In this document: piece by piece, positions 9,064 through 16,269 of the stretch | Layout of the letters: each line of letters opens with the position of its first letter | How positions within the stretch are numbered: the first letter of the stretch is position 1 | Assembly: GCA_019420545.1 (NCBI GenBank) | Contig: JAHZGZ010000028.1 | Span: 5,225-25,103 of the forward strand | DNA: 19,879 bases | From: Bacteroidales bacterium | GTDB lineage: Bacteria; Bacteroidota; Bacteroidia; Bacteroidales; Muribaculaceae | Reading direction: 5' to 3' | Position numbers and translations under genes: made by a program | Notes under the pieces: model-generated | Told to the model about the DNA's origin: nothing | The model's database searches: none | Seen by the model: the letters and a program-made list of their open reading frames with translations, nothing else

Positions 9064-9654
9064 TCATAGCTTCCGGAAAAATTCAGTAATGACGATGAGC
9101 ACAAGCATATGCAGCCCGTCAATACCCGACAGCCGGACGCGAAGAGCTTTCAGCCCGAGTGACAGGGCATTCTTCACGGTCTTCTCGCTCAGGCCCAGAC
9201 GCTCAACGATCTCTTTGTTGGAAAGATTGCTGAAACGCGACAGCACAACCACGCGCCGCTGGGTAGGAGGAAGACTCCCGATTGCCTCCATCACAATACG
9301 CTCCACGTCGGAATACTCGACAGCTGCTCCAGCCGATTCGCTCCCCGACATCTCGCGGGCACAGACATACTCCTCGAATACCGGAGAATTGACGCGCCGG
9401 CGTATTTCGTTGAGCACACGGTTGCGCGCCGACTTCAGCAGCAGAGGTGCGAGAGTCTGCCGGTTGCGTATGTTCCCTCGGTTATTCCACAACGCCACAA
9501 ATACTTCCTGTACCATATCCTCGACATCCTCCATATTATGGATATAGCAGCGACAATACCCCATAAGCCTACGGGCATACATGTCGTAGATACAGTCGAA
9601 GGCGTGCCTGTCGCCCTGACAGAGTCTTTGGATCAATGATTCCTCAGAAGTCAT
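9064..9654 (-). CDS. ECF RNA polymerase sigma factor (sigma-70 family, Bacteroides expansion type)
   Basis: Extracytoplasmic-function sigma factor of 196 residues that directs RNA polymerase to the downstream susC promoter when released by FecR. Region 2 spans about 8-80, with HAFDCIYDMYARRL and the promoter-melting/core-binding segment MEDVEDMVQEVFVALWNNR. Region 4 spans about 118-172, with SLPPTQRRVVVLSR and the HTH SNKEIVERLGLSEKTVKNAL. There is no long N-terminal region 1 or region 3, as expected for ECF members. After region 4 comes an unusually hydrophobic tail (about 181-194, LHMLVLIVITEFF). The start at 9654 gives a normal family N-terminus. It is the first gene of the sigma/anti-sigma/transporter cluster. 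Specificity for the neighbouring FecR/SusC is inferred from gene order. Confidence 0.95.
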   Translation of the reverse strand: MTSEESLIQRLCQGDRHAFDCIYDMYARRLMGYCRCYIHNMEDVEDMVQEVFVALWNNRGNIRNRQTLAPLLLKSARNRVLNEIRRRVNSPVFEEYVCAREMSGSESAGAAVEYSDVERIVMEAIGSLPPTQRRVVVLSRFSNLSNKEIVERLGLSEKTVKNALSLGLKALRVRLSGIDGLHMLVLIVITEFFRKL

Positions 9655-9704
9655 TCACAGATATCAGAATTGTGGTTGTAGTGTATGTTCAGGTTCCGGA
9701 TGGA

Positions 9705-9731
9705 GACCGGCCCGAGAATTCCGGACCGGTC
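9705..9731 (-). other. Hairpin upstream of the ECF sigma gene
   Basis: On the minus strand GACCGGTCC, a 9-nt loop and GGGCCGGTC can form a 9-bp stem with one G-U pair. No U-run follows. It lies downstream of the rfbB stop and 51 bp before the sigma start. It could help end rfbB transcription, be a leader structure of the sigma mRNA, or be an operator, since the 6-bp palindrome TCCGGA also occurs at 9695-9700 and 9720-9725. Confidence 0.45.
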
Positions 9732-9794
9732 AATAAGGCATGACACGGAACATGAGGAAAAGTCCCGAAGAAAAGATAATTTTTTTTAGATCGT

Positions 9795-9808
9795 CGTACA
9801 AATGTACG
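9795..9808 (-). promoter_or_regulatory. Candidate -7 element for the ECF sigma gene inside a 14-bp palindrome
   Basis: CGTACAAATGTACG is a perfect palindrome apart from its AA centre. Read on the minus strand it contains TACATTTG (9806-9799), which fits the Bacteroidetes -7 consensus TAnnTTTG. No clear TTTG element sits 19-20 bp upstream, because that stretch is the end of rfbB. If used, the sigma transcript would have a leader of roughly 140 nt. The A-run that follows on the minus strand argues against a terminator. Confidence 0.35.
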
Positions 9809-9814
9809 CCGCTC

Positions 9815-10960
9815 TTAGCGACCGGAGTACATCTGGTCGTAGTAGCGCTGGTAGTCGCCCGAAGTTACTGAGTCGAGCCACTCCTGGTTGTCGAGATACC
9901 AGCGTACGGTGCGCTCGATACCCTCCTCAAACTGGAGTGTCGGTTCCCAACCGAGTTCACGCTGGAGCTTGCGTGAGTCGATGGCGTAGCGCAGATCGTG
10001 GCCGGCACGGTCGGTAACGTAGGTGATCAGGGAGTCGGAGTATCCTTCGGGATTGCCGAGCAGGCGGTCGACAGTGCGTATGAGCACACGCACGATGTCA
10101 ATGTTGCGCCACTCGTTGAAGCCGCCTATGTTGTAGGTCTCGGCCACCTTGCCGCGATGGAATATGAGGTCGATGGCCCGGGCGTGGTCCTCGACATAAA
10201 GCCAGTCGCGCACGTTCAGCCCCTGGCCATATACGGGAAGCGGCTTGCGATGACGTATATTATTGATGAACAGAGGGATGAGCTTTTCAGGGAACTGGTA
10301 GGGACCGTAGTTGTTGGAGCAGTTGGTGACGAGGGTGGGCATGCCGTAAGTGTCATGGTAGGCACGCACGAAGTGGTCGCTCGAAGCCTTCGAGGCCGAA
10401 TATGGCGAGTGAGGGTTATACTTGGTGGTCTCAAGGAAGAATTCTTCGCCGTAGGCATGATGGTTGGAGGTCGACGATGCCAGGGTGGAGAATGGCGAGG
10501 GCAACCCGTCGGGATGGGTCAGTTCGAGAGCGCCGTATACTTCATCGGTCGATATATGGTAGAAGAGCTTGCCGTCGTAGCCTTCGGGGCGCTCCTCCCA
10601 TGCGATCTTTGCGGCCTGCAGGAGCGAGAGGGTACCCATCACATTGGTACGCGCGAACGTGAACGGGTCTTTGATCGAACGGTCTACATGGCTTTCGGCG
10701 GCAAGGTGGATTATGCCGTCAACCTCATATTCGCGCATGAGCGAAAGCATACGGTCGAAATCGCAGATATCGGCCTTGACAAATACGTAGTTCGGACGAT
10801 CCTCGATATCCTTCAGATTGGCGAGATTGCCGGCATAGGTGAGCACATCGACGTTGATGATGCGGTAATCGGGATATTTGTTGACGAATTGACGCACCAC
10901 ATGGCTTCCGATGAATCCGGCGCCTCCGGTGACTATTATATTTCGCTTGTAGTTGGCCAT
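9815..10960 (-). CDS. rfbB: dTDP-glucose 4,6-dehydratase
   Basis: Cytoplasmic short-chain-dehydrogenase-type enzyme converting dTDP-D-glucose to dTDP-4-keto-6-deoxy-D-glucose, the step that leads to dTDP-L-rhamnose and other deoxysugars for surface glycans. It has 381 residues. The NAD-binding TGGAGFIGS is at 11-19, followed by NVDVLTYAGNLANL (36-49), LAAESHVDRSI (87-96), the dehydratase-specific STDEVYG (137-143, Thr138-Asp139-Glu140) and the catalytic pair Tyr187/Lys191 in YSASK. NCSNNYGPYQFPEKLIPL and NVRDWLYVEDH are typical of RfbB/RmlB. An insert of about 35 residues between STDEVYG and YSASK (GLPSPFSTLASSTSNHH) makes it slightly long. The partners rfbA, rfbC and rfbD are not in this window. 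A perfect hairpin separates it from gmd, so it is probably transcribed separately. Confidence 0.97.
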   Translation of the reverse strand: MANYKRNIIVTGGAGFIGSHVVRQFVNKYPDYRIINVDVLTYAGNLANLKDIEDRPNYVFVKADICDFDRMLSLMREYEVDGIIHLAAESHVDRSIKDPFTFARTNVMGTLSLLQAAKIAWEERPEGYDGKLFYHISTDEVYGALELTHPDGLPSPFSTLASSTSNHHAYGEEFFLETTKYNPHSPYSASKASSDHFVRAYHDTYGMPTLVTNCSNNYGPYQFPEKLIPLFINNIRHRKPLPVYGQGLNVRDWLYVEDHARAIDLIFHRGKVAETYNIGGFNEWRNIDIVRVLIRTVDRLLGNPEGYSDSLITYVTDRAGHDLRYAIDSRKLQRELGWEPTLQFEEGIERTVRWYLDNQEWLDSVTSGDYQRYYDQMYSGR

Positions 10961-11013
10961 ATATTTGTCGGTTTATAATAGATTTGCAATTTCTTACGGG
11001 TAACTATATAAAG

Positions 11014-11050
11014 GGATGTCCGCAAATTTAGTTCAAATTTGCGGACATCC
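11014..11050 (-). terminator. Perfect 16-bp inverted repeat between gmd and rfbB, likely terminator
   Basis: GGATGTCCGCAAATTT (11014-11029) pairs without mismatch with AAATTTGCGGACATCC (11035-11050) around a 5-nt loop. A G-U and an A-U pair can extend the stem outward by two. It begins 21 bp after the gmd stop on the minus strand and is followed there by CTTTATATAGTTA, T-rich but not a solid U-run. It most likely ends or processes gmd transcripts and stabilises their 3' ends. The arms are symmetric, so a bidirectional role is possible. Confidence 0.65.
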
Positions 11051-11070
11051 TTACAATTTGATATAATATT

Positions 11071-12168
11071 TTACTTCACGATACCCTTTTCGAGGTATTC
11101 GGCGAGGTTGGTACGTACGCTTTCGCCGGCACGCTCCACAGCCACCTTGGCCATATCGGCGTCGGTCATTATCTTTACCAGTTCGGGGAAAGATGTTTTC
11201 TGGGGGTTCCAGCCGAGCTTGGCGCGAGCCTTTGTGGGATCGCCCCAGAGGTTTACCACGTCGGTCGGACGGTAGAAATCGGGAGATACTTCGATAAGGG
11301 TCTTGCCGGTAGCTATGTCAATACCCTTCTCGTTCTCGCCCTCGCCTTCCCAGCGGAGCTCGATGCCAACGTTGTGGAAAGCAAGCTGGCAGAACTCGCG
11401 AACGGAGTGCTGCTCGCCGGTGGCGATCACAAAGTCCTCGGGTACAGGATGCTGAAGGATGAGCCACATACATTCAACGTAATCCTTGGCGTAACCCCAG
11501 TCGCGGAGCGACGAGAGATTACCGAGATAGAGCTTCTCCTGCTTGCCCTGTGCGATACGTGCGGCGGCAAGAGTGATCTTGCGGGTAACGAATGTCTCAC
11601 CGCGGCGCTCGCTCTCGTGATTGAAGAGGATGCCGGAGCAGCAATACATACCGTAGGCTTCGCGGTATTCCTTTACAATCCAGAAGCCGTATTGCTTGGC
11701 CACGGCATAGGGGCTGTAGGGATGGAAGGGGGTGTTTTCGTTCTGGGGCACCTCCTCGACCTTGCCGTAGAGCTCGGAAGTGGAGGCCTGGTAGATGCGG
11801 CAGGTGTCCTTGAGACCGGAAAGACGCACGGCCTCGAGCACACGGAGCACACCTGTGGCGTCGATATCGGCGGTAAACTCGGGGGAGTCAAACGATACCT
11901 GCACGTGGCTCTGTGCGGCGAGGTTGTAGATTTCGTCGGGGCGCACCTTGCCTACGACCTGCAGTATCGACATGGAGTCGCCGAGGTCGGCATAGTGTAG
12001 GTGGAAGTTGGGATGCCCTTCGAGATGAGCGATACGCTCGCGGAAATCGACCGAAGAACGGCGGATAGTGCCATGTACGTCGTAACCTTTTTCGAGCAAC
12101 AATTCTGCCAGGAACGAGCCGTCCTGACCCGTAACCCCTGTAATAAGTGCTTTTTTCATATTATTCAT
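11071..12168 (-). CDS. gmd: GDP-mannose 4,6-dehydratase
   Basis: Cytoplasmic enzyme converting GDP-D-mannose to GDP-4-keto-6-deoxy-D-mannose, the first step to GDP-L-fucose and related sugars for capsule, O-antigen or protein glycosylation. It has 365 residues. The NADP-binding GVTGQDGSFLAE is at 11-22, the phosphate-binding TIRRSS at 34-39, NLAAQSHVQVSF at 82-93, the catalytic STSELYG at 129-135, and Tyr154/Lys158 in YAVAK. ILFNHESERRGETFVTRKI and LGNLSSLRDWGYAKDYV are diagnostic of Gmd. A second in-frame ATG at 12159 gives MKKALITG, equally plausible as the start. The usual partner fcl (GDP-fucose synthase) is not adjacent. The gene has its own near-consensus promoter and is followed by a strong hairpin, so it looks monocistronic. 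Confidence 0.97.
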   Translation of the reverse strand: MNNMKKALITGVTGQDGSFLAELLLEKGYDVHGTIRRSSVDFRERIAHLEGHPNFHLHYADLGDSMSILQVVGKVRPDEIYNLAAQSHVQVSFDSPEFTADIDATGVLRVLEAVRLSGLKDTCRIYQASTSELYGKVEEVPQNENTPFHPYSPYAVAKQYGFWIVKEYREAYGMYCCSGILFNHESERRGETFVTRKITLAAARIAQGKQEKLYLGNLSSLRDWGYAKDYVECMWLILQHPVPEDFVIATGEQHSVREFCQLAFHNVGIELRWEGEGENEKGIDIATGKTLIEVSPDFYRPTDVVNLWGDPTKARAKLGWNPQKTSFPELVKIMTDADMAKVAVERAGESVRTNLAEYLEKGIVK

Positions 12169-12248
12169 TTATTATTATATTCACACTGCGGGCGCTACGG
12201 TGTAACAGCGAAATAACCTCGAAACGCCACTCTTTCCTTTTGAGGCCA

Positions 12249-12280
12249 CAAAGTTAATCATTTTTAGCAACCAATCAAAA
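12249..12280 (-). promoter_or_regulatory. Housekeeping promoter for gmd
   Basis: On the minus strand TTTTG (12280-12276) and TAACTTTG (12256-12249) match the Bacteroidetes -33 and -7 elements (TTTG, TAnnTTTG) with a 19-bp gap. Transcription should start a few bases further on, near 12244, giving a leader of about 75-85 nt before the gmd start. Confidence 0.75.
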
Positions 12281-12394
12281 CACCCCGCACGTAGGTTTTC
12301 ATTTTTACGAATTCCCCACAAAATCCCCGCACAAAGATCACAGAGTCCACAGAGGATTTGACCGGGACTTATTACCTCATAATAGACGTGCTAT

Positions 12395-13606
12395 TCAGAA
12401 ACTATCCGCCATAAGAAATTGACGCAAAGTAATGTGCTTTACCCCATCATAGTCCTGAGGCGTTATCATCGGATTCATTGATATGACATATTTTGGATAA
12501 TTATCCTGTATTTTCAACAGTTTGCCGAATTCCCTCTCCAGTGTCTTATCATTAATTATCAGGTATGCCACTTGAATATATGCACGCTTCCCGTGCTTCT
12601 CAGCCACAAAATCTATCTCACCACATGACAACGTACCAATATTTATTTTGTACCCCAAATGTTTCAGATGCAGATATACAGCATTCTCTATGACCTTCTC
12701 CATATCACCGACACGATTGGGCCCGGCAAGCATATTCCGCAAACCGAGATCCTCGAAATAAAATTTATCGTTGGTTTCAAGAAGACGTTTGCCATGTATG
12801 TCGTATCTGCCTACTTTATTGACAATATAAGCATTTGAGGCAGCTTTAAGATAGTTTATAGCCGACAGAGGAGTAAGCTCCACGTTTTGCGATTTCAGAT
12901 ATTTCGACAATGAGGTCGCCGAGACAAGCTGACCGGCATTATCGCTCACATACGACATCAGATTCTCAAAAAGCGTGACGTTACGTAATGATTCACGCTG
13001 TACCACATCCTTCAGAACTATAGTATTGTAAATATTCTGAATATATTCCCAGATCATATCCTCGTTTTCAAGACCGAGGCGATATAAGTGAGGCAGACCA
13101 CCGAATAGGAGATATTTCTGAAGACTTTCATCAGAATCCTCTATTTTATGGAATCTCAGGAACTCGCGATACGACAAGCTCTGTATATGAATCTCTATAT
13201 ATCTCCCTCCCAGATATGTAGACAACTCGGAAGAAAGCATTTTCGCATTACTCCCGGTAATGATAATCTGACACTCTTCATCCGCATTGAGGCTGCGCAG
13301 TATATTTTCAAAACCGGCTATATCCTGCACCTCATCAATCAGCAGATAATTGTCACCGTTTTCTATCAGTTTGCCATCAAGATACCGCGACAGATCATCA
13401 TCAGTTTTGATATCGTCGTATTTTTTCTTTTCCTTGTTGATATATATTATGTTGGCGCCTGGATTGCGTGCCTCGATCTCAGTTGCCACCTGACGCATCA
13501 CATAACTTTTACCCACACGACGCTGACCGGTAAGGGCTATTATCATGCCCTTGCCGATAAATCTCAAAATATGATCGACATACTGTTGTCTTGCGATAAC
13601 TTCCAT
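12395..13606 (-). CDS. AAA+ ATPase with DUF4143 C-terminal domain (AAA_14 type)
   Basis: ATP-binding protein of 403 residues from the AAA_14/DUF4143 family, which is abundant in Bacteroidales but has no settled function. The ATPase core has Walker A GQRRVGKS (27-34), Walker B LLIDEVQ (88-94) and a sensor-1-like IITGSN (115-120). The middle holds the family motif LLFGGLPHLYRLG (166-178). The C-terminal region contains a nuclease-fold-like stretch, GEIDFVAEKHGKRAYIQVAYL (about 329-349), where the usual final acidic residue appears as Gln, so cleavage activity is doubtful. The start at 13606 gives the typical family N-terminus MEVIARQQYVDHIL. The frame stays open upstream to an ATG at 13684, but that extension only translates tandem repeats. 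The gene is clearly A+T-richer than its neighbours, which suggests transfer. It is divergent from trpS. Confidence 0.92.
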   Translation of the reverse strand: MEVIARQQYVDHILRFIGKGMIIALTGQRRVGKSYVMRQVATEIEARNPGANIIYINKEKKKYDDIKTDDDLSRYLDGKLIENGDNYLLIDEVQDIAGFENILRSLNADEECQIIITGSNAKMLSSELSTYLGGRYIEIHIQSLSYREFLRFHKIEDSDESLQKYLLFGGLPHLYRLGLENEDMIWEYIQNIYNTIVLKDVVQRESLRNVTLFENLMSYVSDNAGQLVSATSLSKYLKSQNVELTPLSAINYLKAASNAYIVNKVGRYDIHGKRLLETNDKFYFEDLGLRNMLAGPNRVGDMEKVIENAVYLHLKHLGYKINIGTLSCGEIDFVAEKHGKRAYIQVAYLIINDKTLEREFGKLLKIQDNYPKYVISMNPMITPQDYDGVKHITLRQFLMADSF

Positions 13607-13610
13607 AACA

Positions 13611-13642
13611 CAAAGATAGCCATTTTTGTTAATCGTACCAAA
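13611..13642 (-). promoter_or_regulatory. Promoter of the AAA+ ATPase gene
   Basis: On the minus strand TTTG (13642-13639), 20 bp, then TATCTTTG (13618-13611) fits the Bacteroidetes housekeeping consensus closely. The -33 element lies inside the first copy of the tandem repeat array. Only four bases separate the -7 element from the ATG at 13606, so transcription would begin at or next to the start codon, implying a leaderless or nearly leaderless mRNA. Confidence 0.65.
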
Positions 13643-13726
13643 CAAAATCGCAGAAAATCGAATTTTATTAATCATACCAAACAAAATCGGAAAAATTCAG
13701 ATTTTGTTAATCGTACCAAACAAAAT
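13623..13726. repeat. Three 39-bp tandem repeats with dyad symmetry, possible operator array
   Basis: Three copies with an exact 39-bp period: conserved cores at 13624-13650, 13663-13689 and 13702-13728 (about 27 bp each), separated by variable 12-bp stretches. Each core is itself symmetric. In the rightmost copy ATTTTGTT (13701-13708) and AACAAAAT (13719-13726) are perfect 8-bp inverted arms around a 10-bp centre. The other two copies each have one arm mismatch. The array fills much of the 237-bp gap between the divergent ATPase and trpS genes. Its left copy carries the -33 element of the ATPase promoter. This is the form expected of protein-binding sites. The binding protein is unknown. Confidence 0.8.
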
Positions 13727-13732
13727 CCGAGA

Positions 13733-13752
13733 AAGCCATGCAGAGATGGCTT
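13733..13752. other. Small inverted repeat between the repeat array and the trpS promoter
   Basis: AAGCCAT and ATGGCTT form a perfect 7-bp stem around a 6-nt loop. It lies upstream of the trpS promoter candidate and of the ATPase promoter, with no U-run on either side. The role is unknown. It may be an operator or incidental. Confidence 0.3.
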
Positions 13753-13810
13753 GGGATACGGGAATAGCATTTTATGTAGGCAATGTGGAGGTAGATTGGA
13801 AGAAAATGGG

Positions 13811-13818
13811 TACATTTG
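13811..13818 (+). promoter_or_regulatory. Candidate -7 element for trpS
   Basis: TACATTTG matches the Bacteroidetes -7 consensus TAnnTTTG and lies 25 bp before the trpS start, which would give a leader of about 20 nt. A good TTTG -33 element at 19-20 bp spacing is not present, so the call rests on the -7 match and its position. Confidence 0.5.
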
Positions 13819-13843
13819 CAGTATAATTCAGAGACAACAGAAT

Positions 13844-14932
<1,089 letters not shown>

Positions 14933-14965
14933 CCAATAACCAACTCATTTACATTAACCCAGACA

Positions 14966-16003
14966 ATGAAAAAAGGCACAATCCTCGTAACCGGCGGTAC
15001 CGGCTACATCGGATCACACACCGTGGTCGAGCTTCAGCAGGCAGGCTATCCAGTAGTGATTATCGACAATCTCTCCAACTCCAACCGCGAGGTTCTCGAC
15101 GGAATTGAGCGTATCACCGGCCAGCGTCCCGAATTTGTCGAGGCTGACTGCACCGATATGAAAGCCCTCACCGCTCTCTTCGACAAATACACCGACATCA
15201 AGGGTATCATCAACTTCGCCGCCAGCAAGGCCGTGGGCGAGTCGATGCAGAAGCCGGTACTCTACTACCGCAACAACCTCAACACCCTCATGAACCTCCT
15301 CGACCTCATGGCCGAGCGCGGTGTAAAGGGCATCGTATTCTCGTCGTCGTGCACAGTCTACGGCGAGCCCGACGTAAATCCCGTAACCGAGCAGTCGCCC
15401 ATCAAGAAGGCAACCTCACCCTACGGCAACACAAAGCAGATCTCCGAGGAGATCATCACCGACGTAATCAACGCCGGAGCACCCTTCAAGAGCGTCATCC
15501 TCCGCTACTTCAACCCCGTCGGCGCACATCCGTCGGCCGAGATCGGCGAGCTCCCCAACGGCGTGCCCCAGAACCTCATCCCCTACCTCACCCAGACTGC
15601 CATCGGCATCCGCAAGGAGCTGAGCGTCTTCGGCAACGACTACAACACCCGCGACGGCTACTGCATCCGCGACTTCATCGACGTGGTCGACCTCGCCAAG
15701 GCCCATGTAATCGCCGTTGAGCGCATGCTTGAGGACAAGTCGGAGGCTAAGATCGAAATCTTCAACCTCGGCACAGGCAACGGACTCAGCGTAATGGAAC
15801 TCATCACCGCCTTCGAGCGCGCAACAGGCGTAAAGGTACCCTACAAGATCGCTCCGCGCCGTGCAGGCGACATCGAGCAGGTATGGGCCAATCCTACCCA
15901 CGCCAACACCGTACTCGGCTGGACCGCCTCGACACCCATCGACGACACCATGCGCTCGGCCTGGAAATGGCAGCAGCGTCTGCGCGAGCGCGGCATCATG
16001 TAA
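14966..16003 (+). CDS. galE: UDP-glucose 4-epimerase
   Basis: Cytoplasmic NAD-dependent epimerase interconverting UDP-glucose and UDP-galactose, serving galactose metabolism and surface glycan synthesis. It has 345 residues, the normal family length. The Rossmann motif GGTGYIGSH is at 10-18, followed by DNLSNSN (34-40), INFAASKAVGES (82-93), the catalytic SSSCTVYG (126-133) and Tyr153/Lys157 in YGNTK. RYFNPVGAHPSAEIGE and NYNTRDGYCIRDFIDVVDLAKAH-type sequence are diagnostic of GalE. The start at 14966 gives the standard MKKGTILVTGGTGYIG. It has no visible promoter of its own and sits 33 bp after trpS, with a strong hairpin just after its stop. Confidence 0.97.
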   Translation: MKKGTILVTGGTGYIGSHTVVELQQAGYPVVIIDNLSNSNREVLDGIERITGQRPEFVEADCTDMKALTALFDKYTDIKGIINFAASKAVGESMQKPVLYYRNNLNTLMNLLDLMAERGVKGIVFSSSCTVYGEPDVNPVTEQSPIKKATSPYGNTKQISEEIITDVINAGAPFKSVILRYFNPVGAHPSAEIGELPNGVPQNLIPYLTQTAIGIRKELSVFGNDYNTRDGYCIRDFIDVVDLAKAHVIAVERMLEDKSEAKIEIFNLGTGNGLSVMELITAFERATGVKVPYKIAPRRAGDIEQVWANPTHANTVLGWTASTPIDDTMRSAWKWQQRLRERGIM

Positions 16004-16026
16004 TCACGACACCGCGAACACCTCTT

Positions 16027-16070
16027 GCATCCCGACCCGCAGGCACATCGCTGCCTATGGGCCGGGATGT
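16027..16070 (+). terminator. Terminator-like hairpin after galE
   Basis: ATCCCG, CCC and AGGCA on the left (16029-16045) pair with TGCCT, GGG and CGGGAT on the right (16052-16068), with two small internal mismatches and a 6-nt loop. The right arm is followed by GTTTCAATTCC, a short, imperfect T-tract. It lies 24 bp after the galE stop and probably ends the trpS-galE transcript. Confidence 0.65.
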
Positions 16071-16172
16071 TTCAATTCCACCCATTTCCGATCGCCCTGA
16101 CATCCTTGTCGTCCTTATCGGAATTTCCGGGAAAATCCATGATTCCGGGCAGAGAAAGTGGGGGCCGAGATG

Positions 16173-16204
16173 TTTGCGCATGTGGCGTTTTTTTCGTAAA
16201 TTTG
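16173..16204 (+). promoter_or_regulatory. Consensus housekeeping promoter for gyrB
   Basis: TTTG (16173-16176), exactly 20 bp, then TAAATTTG (16197-16204) matches the Bacteroidetes -33/-7 consensus in full. Transcription should start near 16209-16211, giving a gyrB leader of about 60 nt. Confidence 0.82.
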
Positions 16205-16205
16205 T

Positions 16206-16244
16206 ATGCCTTAAAGGGGCATGTGCGCCTTACAATAAAGGCGC
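16206..16244 (+). other. Two adjacent hairpins in the gyrB leader
   Basis: The first is ATGCCTT, an AAA loop, then GGGGCAT (16206-16222, two G-U pairs). The second is GCGCCTT, a 6-nt loop, then AAGGCGC (16225-16244, seven perfect pairs). Both lie between the predicted gyrB transcription start and the ATG, although the first begins a few bases before the expected start site. They may affect leader stability or translation, or a supercoiling-sensitive step. No U-run follows, so they do not look like terminators. Confidence 0.5.
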
Positions 16245-16269
16245 CTGAAAACCGTAAAATATTACACTA

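Noticed and set aside
9998..10978. Plus-strand open frame of 326 codons over rfbB
   Set aside because: It is antisense to an intact rfbB with all catalytic motifs. The composition is that of a shadow frame.
13623..13728. CRISPR array from three evenly spaced repeats
   Set aside because: The intervening segments are only 12 bp, there are three units, no cas gene is present, and the cores have operator-like dyad symmetry at a promoter.
13148..13843. In-frame upstream extension of trpS (to 594 residues)
   Set aside because: It is antisense to the ATPase gene, reads through the tandem repeats and has no domain. TrpS begins normally at 13844.
16119..16129. Palindrome CGGAATTTCCG in the galE-gyrB gap
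   Set aside because: It is short, single, not aligned with the promoter elements and has no T-tract. I cannot separate it from chance.
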